Positions 22,980-35,100 of a stretch of DNA of 35,614 nucleotides are shown here, one piece after another. The DNA comes from Branchiostoma floridae. Lineage: Eukaryota > Chordata > Leptocardii > Amphioxiformes > Branchiostomatidae. Each line of letters starts with the position of its first letter. Within the stretch, counting starts at the first letter, position 1. The notes under the pieces are model-generated. The model saw only the letters and a program-made list of their open reading frames with translations, did no database searches and was not told the DNA's origin. The stretch covers positions 18,314,851 through 18,350,464 of the forward strand of contig NC_049985.1 in the NCBI RefSeq assembly GCF_000003815.2. The letters run 5' to 3'. Both the position numbers and the translations under genes were made by a program.

Positions 22980-24227
22980 CTCAGGTCAAAATGTTTAAGA
23001 GTTTTCTTTTGTTGAATCTGTGTACATGTATGTTATTACTGTACTTACCTTGTCCCTGCTGCCAAACCCAGCTCATTCATTTGTTCAGACTCTCACGTGC
23101 ACAGTGCCCTAAGATTGCACATAGGTCAGCACGTTTCCTTCCTGTTTCAGCAGGGTATATCTCTACCTGGAGGGGTCGTTAGCCCTTCCCCAGCATAAAG
23201 GGCTTGAGGCACCTCCTCAAACACAGGTCGCCCATTTTACGTCACCTACAAGATGGGTGCAGCCCCAACCGAGATGCCCTACCCGGGATTGAACCGGGCT
23301 CTCCCTATTACCATCTAATTGGAACCAGGGGCTCAACCATGTGGCTGCTACCAGTTGAGCTACAGGGACATCCATGACAAACTCAGTAACTGACTTGGTG
23401 CCTGGAGGCTGACTTGGCAGGGAGAAAAACAAGTATTTACAGGAGTACAGGTTGTATAGTAAGTAATGCCAATAAAGAAGTAAGTTCAGGTGTTGACAAA
23501 TCTGTGTACTATATCCTAGAAGTGACTTGATAGAGACTGTGAGCAACCAAAGATTAACAGTTGGATTTGCGTGACTTTCTGTCATATTGTCAATGGTAAT
23601 TTATTATGATCCATGATGTAGAAGTATCAGTATCATCCAAAACATGGAAAACTTTTAAAATACAATGTACGCTTCTTTATCAATAAAAATATCAAGCCAG
23701 ATGGGATAAAAATTTTGCTGCTTTATGGTCACTCAACAGTCAATTTCTCAGTGGGAGGGGGTATTAACCCCTTGCCTGCCAAGGCAGCTGTCTGGCACCA
23801 AATCTGTACTGGTTATGGGGTAGGGCAGTAGGGACAGGGTTAAATAATACATTGAGTACAAGTATGCCAACGTCAAAACTACATTGCTCAAAATTGTTCA
23901 TTGTTCCAAGTTTCCCCAAGTTTGTAATGAAAGTGTTCCTGCCTGCTAGTTTCTGAACCAGTGTATTTAACAAGCATGACAGTCAGCACTACAGGCCTGC
24001 CCATGCTTAGTAATGGGAAGTTCTGGTCTTTTTTTTTCTGCAAAAAGAAATTCTGTGTTAAGGGTCACATATAGAAATATCTCTTATTGTGATAACTATG
24101 TGCAAATGATATCAAGTTTTGTTTGTAAAATTCTATAATTGAACAAGTAACAAAGTGTAGTTTAACAGGGAATGTCGCACTAGTGGTTTGTATGTTGGAA
24201 ATATGATTTTGGTGTATTTTTCATAGA
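22980..24227. other. Intergenic stretch
   Basis: Apart from the SINE, nothing was recognised. Confidence 0.5.
23150..23378 (-). mobile_element. tRNA-derived SINE
   Basis: Read on the minus strand: CCCTGTAGCTCAACTGGTAG (A-box), then GGTTCAATCCCGGG (B-box), so the pol III promoter of a tRNA-like head is intact. A ~130-bp body follows. The same head occurs as a fragment at 383-475. The family name was not determined. Confidence 0.8.
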
Positions 24228-24600
24228 TTAGGCCACACCGATTTAATTTCTTGGTTCACGGATTCGCTCGCTCCTATTTTTTGGGAAAAAAAATAAAAAT
24301 AAAAATTACCACTCAGCAAATTTTCACCATTAATGAAACCATTCACCAACTTTCTGGTGTAGCAAATTGGCCTTTATATTATAAGCTCCTTAAAGTGTGT
24401 GTACAGGTGCTGTTACTGTACAAAAATAGTGTTTTTGTACTTTTTTCAAGCTGAAAACTTTTTTTCTTTATGTTTTGGATTAGCCGTTACCTTTACCCCA
24501 ACCATTTTACAATTTTTATTTTTATTTTTATTTCGCCCTTTCGCTCCATATTTTTTATGAAAAAATCCGTGAACAAAGAAATTAAATTGGTGTGGCCTTA
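24228..24600. mobile_element. GGCCACACC-end inverted-repeat element, copy 1
   Basis: The left end TAGGCCACACCGATTTAATT...GTTCACGGATT and the right end AATCCGTGAAC...AATTAAATTGGTGTGGCCTT are ~35-bp inverted repeats. The interior is A/T-rich with inverted (AAAAAT)n stretches. Relatives lie at 28236 and 30825. Confidence 0.8.
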
Positions 24601-27185
24601 CAGAAGTAAACATTTTCCAGGTGTATTGTTAAGCCACATTATCTATAGTGACAGCTCGGGGGACTTGGAGAAATAGTCTCATTACTAGACAGATGGCTAT
24701 TCCCGAATGCTTTTTCTATTTGTTAAGTCAATGGGAGTAATCCAAGGGACCACCAGAAAAATTGACACATTGGCCAGGCAGTCCTTATGCAGAGCTGGTT
24801 TGATGGTGCATGCAGCTGCAGATATCACTGTTAACACATTGTTTGACGATTGTTTCTGAGCCCAAGTTTCACGGATGTCAGTTGCACTGCCAGATATACA
24901 TTTGTACAGCAGTGATGGATAAATGTTAACACTTCCAGTTGCCTTAAACTAAATGTGCTGTTCAATAAAGAAACTCTATGCTTCTTCTACATGGCATTGT
25001 GTGACTTGTCTTTCTATCAATATGATACTGAATGTAAGGCCATACAAATGTATTTCTGTGGCTCTCAGCTATTCATTTGTGATGGCATGTTAGAATATTA
25101 ACCTTTTGATGAGACATGTGCCTACCAGACCTGGAGTGACTTAAAGCACTCTAGGCTGTCCATTTCTGTCGTACAGGCTTGTTTGTGACTTGCCCAAAAT
25201 CCGTAGTGTGTACTTTATTCAGTACTCTAATCAAGAAAATATCGGAGCAAAACTAATTTCCCACTAGAGCACAAGACAAGCAAACAAGGCCAGACATGAA
25301 GTTAAGTCCGATTTCTGTTTATTTCTCTACTATTGCAGCGTGGTACAACATTTCTGCCGTGTGGGCCGTGGTCTCCTGCGGGGGACCACTCAGAGGTTTA
25401 GTTTGTTTTTTCACTGCTAGCGGAGGATGACTACATGCGGTCTGCTTCTTACCCAATCACATAGGGACGCTGGAGAGACGGATACAGTACTGTCATGTGA
25501 GGCGGCCACATGTCAGGGTTGTCAGACGGGGGTCACAAATGTTCTTTTCTCTTTGCTGTCTTGGCCAGGAAGAACCCATTTACAGACATAGTTGCAACAT
25601 CATCAGGTTTTCATTATGTTTTTCTCAACATCAACCAAAGTTTCTGAATGTCCACACAGCTAAATCTCTTTCGCCTTGCAAGGAATCCTTCCATCAAACT
25701 GAAATTCAGGAGATGCTGAATCAGAAATTTGCGTTTTGAACATTTGCACCTGATATTTCCATGTTTGTTCAAAGTGCACCTTGAATTTGAAACTAGAAAG
25801 ATGTACATGTGTTCTACCCATATGCAGGTGAATTTGAGCTTCTGGTCTCAGTAAGCTCTAGCTCTTTGCCAAAATACACTTGAACGTGAAGAATGTTGAA
25901 TAGCCAAATGCTTCCAAAGAAGAAGCCAAACCCCAAGTAATGTAGGTAGAAACTGATAGATTTTAAAAAAGGCATCTTTATTACCTTATTGAATCAAATT
26001 TGTGTTGCAATCAGCCTTTGTGCATGATTTTGCAAATGAATTCCTGGCATCAGAGATGCATTAAACATCTTGCTTTGATTATTGAAGCCAATGCCTCCAT
26101 AATTCCATGTCAGAAAAAATTTCAACCACTGCAGTCAGAAAACCAAGTGGACCATGATATTCTACTCCGTTTGCGACAAAGACGAGTTTTCCCCATCCAA
26201 CAACACTGACATGTGGCCGTTCTAGTGAAACATCGAAGTTTGGTCCGGTCTACTGTGGAACTCTGATGTAGTGCATGGTTCCGGCATGTTGGACATCTAC
26301 ACAGTTCATACCACTGCAGCCTGCTCTAACCTTCCTGCAACCTACGCTAAAAACTCAGGACAACCTGTCTTAGTCTCCAGCCAAACTTAAGCTCATCTAG
26401 CGGGAGTTGTGTACCGTTTATTTGGATTGAGTACATCTCCCAGTGTGGAAACCTGGGCACCACGAACAAATGTTTCAAATTAAAAAAAGTCTCTACTGCT
26501 TGGAGGACTAAGAATGCTACATCTAGAAATACTGGACAGGAGAATTCAGAAATATCTGCTAATTCTACATTGCAAAATTCTTCCATTTTATCTAACCTCT
26601 CATTGTCATAATTTTTGTATTCACAAATATACCTCTATATTGGATACATTGGGCCAGCTCAAACGAAATTCCCACCATTTTTGTCCATTTATTTATTTAC
26701 CCCTAGAAAAAACTATCATTTGGCTGGCAAAACTCTAGATCTCTAAGAAACGCAAGGATTCCACAAGTCCACCTTCCATAAACTTCCACCAGTGAATTCT
26801 TAGTACAAGAAATAAGAAAGCTAAACTAACTAGTAATGTTAACTAGGTTATAAGTTAGTGAGATAAATAATAGTAAAATAAATGTTATATTCTATTCCTA
26901 AGTATGGCTTTTTCCCTCCTATGTCTCACCCTCTTCCAAAATTGCACCCAAAACAAAACTTATATAAAATACCACCTAAATAACAAACTAAAACTAATCT
27001 TGCATATATTGCATATAACAAAATACTTCTCAGGAGCATTGAAACTCTACCACCTTTGGTATACAGACTAAAAAAACAAAGGTTCGTGTAAAAAAAGTGG
27101 TCTACTTCTCAGCAGATGTAGCTCCTGGTTAACTATCTACAACATTGCTTGTGAAAGAAATGTAGCAATTTCAATACTTCAGTGT
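24601..27185. other. Intergenic stretch, little recognised
   Basis: AATAAA at about 24964, followed by a GTGTGACTTG element, is a possible plus-strand poly(A) site. Candidate minus-strand signals (TTTATT on plus) occur at about 25316, 25977, 26417 and 26690. No gene was recognised. Confidence 0.4.
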
Positions 27186-27775
27186 AACACTGTGGATTGG
27201 CTACTAGCGGGAAAGTTGTAACACTTGTGACAATTACAACATTCTGTACAATTTCAATGTGTCGTCTTATTGTTGCATCTTGGCATTGTGATATAATGTG
27301 GCCAATGAGAGACTCTCATGTCTTGGCCAATCAAAACACATCTCGGCATTGCAATATCATTGTTGTGGCCAATCAAAGCCTCTCTTGTTTCAGCCAATCA
27401 AAACACATCTTGGCATTGTGATGTCATTGTTGTGACCAATCAGAGCATCTTTTGTTTCAGCCAATCAAAACACAACTTGGCATTGTGATGTCATTGTTGT
27501 GACCAATCAGAGTATCTTTTGTTTCAGCCAATCAAAACACACCTTGGCATTGTGATGTCATTGTTGTGGCCAATCATGGACCAGAGCATCTTTTGTTTCA
27601 GCCAATCAAAACACAACTTGGCATTGTGATGTCACTGTTGTGACCAATCAGAGCATCTTTTGTTTCAGCCAATAAAAACACATCTTGGCATTGTGATATC
27701 ATTATTGTGGCCTATCAGAGCGATCCGTGTCTCTGCCAATGAAAAAAGGTCCACATCTTAGCCAATCACAGCTGA
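27186..27775. repeat. CCAAT-rich tandem array, ~70-bp unit
   Basis: Seven or so degenerate units repeat TTGGCATTGTGATGTCATTG, TGTGACCAATCAGAG and TTTCAGCCAATCAAAAC. Each unit carries two CCAAT boxes (the NF-Y core) and a TGATGTCA site similar to an ATF/CRE element. Confidence 0.85.
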
Positions 27776-28235
27776 GGAAAGAGAGCTACAAGTTGCTGAC
27801 AGGACAGTAGACTGGCCACAACACACCAGATCTGGTATTAGGCAAGTCCTTAGATTTTACCGGGGAAAAATCCACATTGATTGCGATCATGGCGAACATT
27901 TCACGACATTGTGCGGAGCTGATTCTACACCTAAGCTTGTGTCTGGGGACACGACTGGTCATTATCAAGGCCACTGAGCCCGATAGTTCATTCATTAAAT
28001 TTCATATGTACAATTTGGGTGTCTATTGGTTGCGACACCATTCGATTCAGATAGACAATTATAGAACACTGCAGACTAGGCCTCCAATTGTTATTCCTGA
28101 AAATCTCCCTCCCTGCTTCATTCATTCATTCCTTCACTCCATCCACAGAACTGTGGACGAGGCCGTGCTAATTGCGTAGATACAGGCACCGCTTCATGAT
28201 ATGTTGAGACAAGACAGAATTCACAATGTTCAGTT

Positions 28236-28443
28236 CGGCCACACCAAGTTAATTTCTTGGTTCTCGATGTACAAATAAAAAAAAAAATGCTGAACTGACG
28301 GATCCACATGGAAACAGAGTCTGAGATGAAAAGTCCCAGTCGGGGAGTGAACAAAGCCAGCCCCCAAGTCTTCCCCCGGCCCTCGCCATTCATCTTGACT
28401 TCTTGCTAAATCTGAGAACCAAAGATTTAACTTGGAGCGGCCT
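28236..28443. mobile_element. GGCCACACC-end inverted-repeat element, copy 2
   Basis: The ends GGCCACACCAAGTTAATTTC...GGTTCTC and GAGAACC...TTTAACTTGGAGCGGCC are inverted repeats with a few mismatches. The interior differs from copy 1. Confidence 0.7.
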
Positions 28444-28469
28444 TGGTTACATTTGCATTAACCAGAGCT

Positions 28470-28530
28470 GTTGCCATGACGATTCCTGCTGTTGCCATGA
28501 CGATTCCTGCTGTTGCCATGACAACCTGAA
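28470..28530. repeat. 21-bp tandem repeat, three copies
   Basis: CTGTTGCCATGACGATTCCT is repeated. The third copy diverges at its end. Confidence 0.85.
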
Positions 28531-28999
28531 AAAAGTGCCTTTTGCTTTTCCACATTGGCTAAGGGTGGTTCACCAGGTAAAGTACCTATTGTAAGACAAC
28601 TGAATAGAAAATAACCCTTCGATGCTAAGACATCATAAAATCTTAAGAATTCCCTCACAAGAATCATTAAAAACCTCGCAATAAAAGTTAGACTAAATTC
28701 TGGCAAGACTTTGCCAGAAAATGGTTAAGTAGGTTAGTACAAAGGTTAATACTAAAATATATTAAAATCAAACTCATCTATGGCAAGAACCTTGTCCTCA
28801 AACCTCCACCCTAACATAAAGCTTTACAGACTTTGGTGTAAGTAGAACTGTTGGTCTGGTGTATATCTGTGGTAAGTGTCTACAGTTGGGAGCCTGTCAG
28901 AGCTCCCACATTCAACATTGCATGGATAAATTCACTATGTACACGACAAGTCCTACAGGCCTTGTAGGCCCTGTCTCGCGCTGAGAGCACACGGTTGGT

Positions 29000-29113
29000 C
29001 TATTCTGCGGAGGGTTGCGTCTGTCGGTCTTCGGGTGGCGGCGTTTGTCTCGTCTTGCTGTTTCTGCGCAGACCGAGCATGTTCTGGAACCCCGACTTCA
29101 CCGATGACCACCT
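29000..29113 (-). CDS. APBB2: Fe65/APBB terminal exon
   Basis: On the minus strand the acceptor GCCCCCCTGCAG is followed by RWSSVKSGFQNMLGLRRNSK, then TRQTPPPEDRQTQPSAE and TAG. Entry is phase 0, matching the donor at 31804. Fe65 proteins end in a similar S-V-R-x-G-x-x-x-L basic tail after PID2. Confidence 0.8.
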   Translation of the reverse strand, partial: RWSSVKSGFQNMLGLRRNSKTRQTPPPEDRQTQPSAE

Positions 29114-32100
29114 CTGCAGGGGGGCACATGGAGGGAAACAACGTTCAGTAAGTGGGGTTTGTCTGGGGAAACATGTCGACTTTAGTGCTCTAGCAGCCAC
29201 TACTCTTTCAGGAGATCTAGAGCAGAAGATAGGTAGGATACAAAGAAAACAAAATCATAGACAATTACATCTCATATAATCTCCAAGCAGATCCTACGGT
29301 AGCATAAGATAGTATCAAAAGCTGGCAGAGGAGCGTAGCCAGCCTAGGAGTGTGCTCAAACTGCACATTAGCTACCATCCCTGCTTTTGAAGAATACTAA
29401 AGAAGTTTCACATGAAGTTTGAATATAGTAGAAGGTTGGGGGTGGAAATTCTCATTCAAACAATAACCTAACAACCATTGGGAAAAAAATACATGAAAAC
29501 TAGGCGAATGGTCAGGAGGAAGGGCTAAATTTTATGAGGCAAAACATCCAATGTGGCAAAAAAAGGGACACAGGGTGAAGAAAGCACAGAGATACATGTA
29601 GGTTGTTGAGGTAATACAATAACACATCACACAGTATTACATAACAGTAGAGTACAGTTTTGAACTTTACACACAGACAATTGCAAGAACACAGACTGAA
29701 ATACACAACGCACAAGAGAACAATACAGCCTTAGCAGGCAATTTTACCCCATAGTTTACGCTCACTTATAATTTGGCCAACAATTAATGGCTTATTTTCG
29801 CAGACTACAAAGAAGTTTTTCTGCATCAATCTAAAGGATAATTTATGATTTCGTGAGTGTTGGTTTAGTCTTCAAATCATCAGCATGATTGGGGATATAG
29901 GTCTGCTTGTTAAGAGGAATATTTTTTCAACGGTGGACTAGAAAGGTTGTTACCTGACCTATTTCCTGCACATCAGTGACCATTCCCTTAGTGTACAGAG
30001 GTTTTATTTTTGTTGCTGATGTGTGTGAACATGTATGTCTCTGTTCTTGGATTCAAATTTACTTGAATACAGTAGAGTGGAAGGAAGTGAGTGGCAGGTT
30101 GGTGTCTTTGCAATGGTCAAACTGTGACCGGAAGTAGTCTGAGTGACCGGAAGTGGAGTTCAGAGCTGGTAGAGAGAGTTGTTTACCAGACATGACAGAC
30201 GTTCCAGGTCATAAGGTCAATGGAAGAGGCCACAAACTTACAGGGAGGTACAGTTTTTGGAAAATCCGTATTTTTGCAGTTATGCATTTCCCACGTGCTC
30301 AAGTTTCGGGTATCTTCACTTAGGCTAAACACAAAGGTTGTTTTCTGCTGCCGGCACAATGCAAGAAGCCACTTACCGTGCTACTTTGTTCGCTATGGCG
30401 AGCCGTAAGCAAAGTATGAGCAAAAGGACATGTCAGACGTCACACAAAGCAACACCAGCCACTGGCAAGGATAGATCTAGCCTTACAAACTGTCTAACAC
30501 GTGGGGCTTCAACTTGTGGATGCCACTGAGTGTGTCTTTCCACTAACGGTAGGTCCCAACTTTGTTACATTTGTCAAAGCCTCAACAGTGGAGCATCTTT
30601 GGGATTTCTGAGACTGTGAATAACCCAGGAAACTGAAGTAGGCAAAGCAGAAGCTTGTACATAAAGGTTGATATTTCAAGCTTAGCAAAGCAGCGTGCAG
30701 GGGAGTCTTACATGATTACAGCAGCTAAAGAAAGGCCAGTCTTACATGATTACAGCAGCTAAAGAAAGGCCAGTCATATCCCAACAGTGATGCAACACAT
30801 ATCATTAACATCATTTATCATAGCTTTAGGCCACAACAATTTTATTTGTTGTTTCTCAGATTTTTCACAAAAAAATTGGGTCGGTTGGTCGAAAAAAAAA
30901 TTAATGAAAAAGAAACTTAAAGGTTTCAAAAATTCGGGGGTAGGAGAGATAGGACAGGAAAACCTTAACTTTCAATATTTATGGGGGTCCCTGGTGGCAA
31001 AGTCCAAAGTTTGAAGAAAAATGATAAACATACCGTCTAAAATAGGACAGCTACTGGCAGTGAATTTTGTCAACAGTAGGTTTTTTTCTTTTCAAATCGG
31101 AAAAAGTAGTGTCGGGAAATCCGAGAAACAAAAAAAAAAATTGGTATAGCCTTAAAAAGCAAACAACACACCAACAAAGCACAAGAAACAGAAACACGGA
31201 TATAGAAAGGAAACGTACAACACAATGCAACACAGCACCCACACAGGCTAACTTCATTGTGTGCAATATTTCAGGGGAAAGTCGAGACCTTTTTGTGAAG
31301 ATTTAAGAAGTTTCATGTTTTCTAGACCGATCCTTGCAGCAGGCAGGTTTGGAGGAAATCTCCACATGAAATGATTCATCCACAAACTACTTTGCCTACA
31401 TATAACTTTTCTTGGCTGTAAAGTTTGTGATCTTCTATTTTAATTGCTCATCAGATAACACTGCTATATCCATTCCTATTACAACTTTTAAAATTCATTA
31501 TATACAAAATCTTTTACTGCTATCTTCTACAAACCTATAATTCTAATGTAAATCTAAAAAAGAAAGAAAATCTGTTTGATAAATGTAACCTTTGATTTGG
31601 AGAGAGCTTAAATTAGCAATCCTGAAAAATTAATCTCTAAAAGATTGTTTGAGCAGCATTATTTAAGGCTTTCCTTATGTGAAATGCCAAAGTCAGGAAC
31701 AACGAAGCTGAATTTGAATCTTTTGCTTTGCCATTTCTGATTGTGTCTACACAAACACAGCAATTTTAAAATTCCAGACAGTTAAGTTGCCATGGAAACG
31801 TACCTTGTTTTCCGCTGGTGCTTGTGGCTTGCTGGACTTCAGAATCTCCGGCCGAGCGTCGATGACTTTCTGATACCTCAGCTGCAGGGGGTGTGTGTGT
31901 GTGTGTGTGTGTGTTAAAGGGGGGCAAACAAGGAGGGGGGGTGGAGAGGGGGGGTGTTAAAGGAGAGGGGGGTACAAGGAGGGGGTTTGTTGAGAGGAAG
32001 GTGAACAGAATACTTGGCATGAGTATAGTTTGTCCATCATAGTTGAAGACTACAATGTACTGTTAGTGTACAATTAACACTATATTGTCTTCTCTAACAA

Positions 32101-35100
32101 ACTACAGGACTGGTGTTTAAATGAATAGACATAAGAAAAACTGAAACTGGCATCATGGTGGAATTCAAAAGATTACAACATTTTTGATAAATGCTGATAT
32201 ACTAGCCTGACAAAAAACGCAGTCCTAGTGGCCAACCTTACAATTGCCGCCGCCCTAGGGGAGGGGTCATTAACCCCAGCCAGCGAGAGATTGTGTAAAC
32301 ACAGGCTACTGATGTACAAAATGTGTCTCAAATCAGATAAGTCCAACCCCTCCCCCAATATGTAACGTTCATGTCTCAGAGGAAATGTGAACCATGTGAC
32401 TTCAGATGCACCATCAGCTCTGTGTGTGTCAGGTGATGTACATGTGACCCTGTGTAACTACCTCTCATCATAGACATGCATGTAACAGGGCTAGCCACTG
32501 GATATTAGACTTTTCCTTAAATTTTCACAACCATAATTAATGTCTCTCACCAGTGTTACTTTAATACATTTTGATGCCTGTCAGACATCTGCCAATCAGA
32601 AGCTCTGAGGAAGATGTCTGACAGGTTGCGCAAAAGTCTAATATCCTACATTCTACCAACCTGATGAAATGATTTATTGAGGCCTAAGCCCCTTATAACA
32701 GCAAGCAGAATTCAAAGCTGGTGTGTCAAGTATTCGTACACAAAATAAGCGCTTAACTGCCCAGTTCAGTAAACTAGGAGGTGTCGCAACACATCCAAAG
32801 TTCTTGCTTCCAAACAAGATAACTTTCTCAGGGGAGTGAAAGAGGCCATTTACATCAGAGCCCACCAACCTTCCCTCAACCAAGACGGGGGCCGATACCG
32901 ACTGCCAAGCACCTTTGACCCTTTGCTGACGTCACACTTCCAGTCCAGATGTGTGACTTAGGCTTTGGGTCATTTCAACTTGATAAGGATCAGAGGATTG
33001 ATCGAAGCTTGTTGGTAAGTGCTTTATTTTGTGTACAGATATATGGTCTTAAAATTGTAACATAAGGTTACACTTTTGTTTATGTCACGTTAAGTTTGTT
33101 GTCTATCATGCCAACAAAACAGCAAACAAACAAACAAAGAGACAAACAAACAAACCAACCTGGCACGCTCCTTCCACTGCCTTGGACAGGGCGGCAGCCG
33201 TGGGTTCACAGTGGAACACATGAGCCTCAAACTTGGTCGCACTCAGGGCGTGGATGTAACCAAACATCCTGTAAACAACACATGGAACCAGTAAATATCA
33301 ACAACAACAACAGCTACATGTAAATAACAACACACTCAGGGCGTGGATGTACCCAAACATCCTGTTAACAACACATAGAACCAGTAAATATCAACAACAA
33401 CAACAACTTCATGTAAATACCAACACACTCAGACCAGGGATATAGCCAAACATCCTGGGAAACAATGTATAGACCAACAAGTACTGAAGTAGTAAATATT
33501 ATGAATACGAGACCACGTCAGAACTTTTTTTCATACAATGATTGTAGAATTACAAGAGGATCACTTTCTGTGTAAACTTTTGTTTTAACATTGGATAAAT
33601 GATCGAAAAGTTGCATCTAAGACATTTCATCTTCCTACTAGATAACAACTTAACATAAAAAAGCAGCTAACACAAAACAAAATCTTTAGCCTTTTTTTGG
33701 CAAAAGGGTATGGTGCTGAATATCTAAGTAAAGAAGGTAGAAAATAATGACTGAACAGGATTGTTTTCTGTAGCTTACATGTGCCAGACTTCAAGCACTG
33801 GTGAAATCATCAGACAATCCTTCATGTAAAATCAGCGAAAATTTTCTATTTTGTTGAACAAAACCCACCCAAGAACCTTTATGGACACATGTGCAACCTC
33901 CACCAGACTAACTTCTGGCTAAAAAATAATAAAATTTTGTTAAATCAGGTGAATAATTTACCACAGGAGTGTTACTGTAGGGCAACATTTGCCTGCACAG
34001 TACAGTACAGGAATTGTTACCCTTGCAGTAGACTAGCTCCCATTATTATAGGGCCAATCAATCTTGGTTTTGCTAAATTTTTACTATCCACAGCCCGTTA
34101 GTAAGGCCTGGTGGAGGCTATCACATGTGTGCCATGCAGGCTCCACGGTTTAACTAGTAACTGGGTAAACTCACTTTCCACTTGAGGTCCGGACATGAAA
34201 AACAAAACAGCTTAGCGTCAGTATGTACAGGATAAAGCGTTCGGTTCTTACATACACAAGAAAACTGACTCAAACAACAAAATCTACTTAGCCAAATCAA
34301 AAGTACAGTAGATGAAGATCTCATGCTAACAAAAAGTTCAGTTTTTGACAGCAGTAAAACAAGAATTAAAAAGTATAGAAGTTGTACCTATAACGAGTGT
34401 ATTTAAACATTAGAAAACATCATGAGAGACAGCAGTTGGACAACATTATTATTCTCTATCTTCTTCAAGATGTAAATATCTCAAGAGAGGTTATTCTGTT
34501 GTATTGAAGATTTTTAGGCCTTAAGAAAGTGGTCATCAGGAGTTTGCTGGTCTCACATAGGAGTTTTCTTACTTTGCGTTCCTGCCGATGCCCAGGAAGG
34601 ACAGGAAACGGACTCTGCACTCCGTCAGCTGCTCTCTCGTCTGGGAGGGGGGCAAAGTCAGGTGACGCGTCTTTGATATACAGGTGATGGTTAGACATCC
34701 AGGTAAAAAGATTCACCAAATAGCTGTAACTCATTGCAAGCAACTGGACATGAACTTGGAATCGGTACTGGTTTTTATTTTGGAACTGTTTCCAAAATCA
34801 CATGCTGTTGCTTGTCATGAGTGATTGCTATTTGGTGTGACATATTTTTACTTTCAGAGTTGGTCTGTATCCTTGACATCGATGTTGTTTTAAATGTGTA
34901 CCTCTCAAAAACACTTTTATGTATCTTTTGATTAACAAGCTTTATATAGCAAATGTGTGCAACAACAACGCAAAGATCTTGAAATGTCTCAATCAAGTTT
35001 GGCGATGTTAGTGTGAATGTCATGAGACAAAAATTTTAGGCCCTATATAGCGTACCCTGCAAGTCTGTACATGTGCAACTTATTAGTGATTAAAATCATT

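Noticed and set aside
25337-25392. Minus-strand GC-rich segment after GTCCCCCGCAG reading ETTAHTAEMLYHAAIVEK and a stop at an AATAAA
   Set aside because: It could be an alternative Fe65 last exon, but the pyrimidine tract is weak, it is short and there is no homology.
27786-28179. Open frames just right of the CCAAT array, checked as a promoter-driven gene
   Set aside because: No splice-consistent or homologous coding sequence was found.
31890-31914. Telomeric or CRISPR-like repeat
   Set aside because: It is a simple GT microsatellite, and no spacer-repeat pattern exists anywhere in the window.
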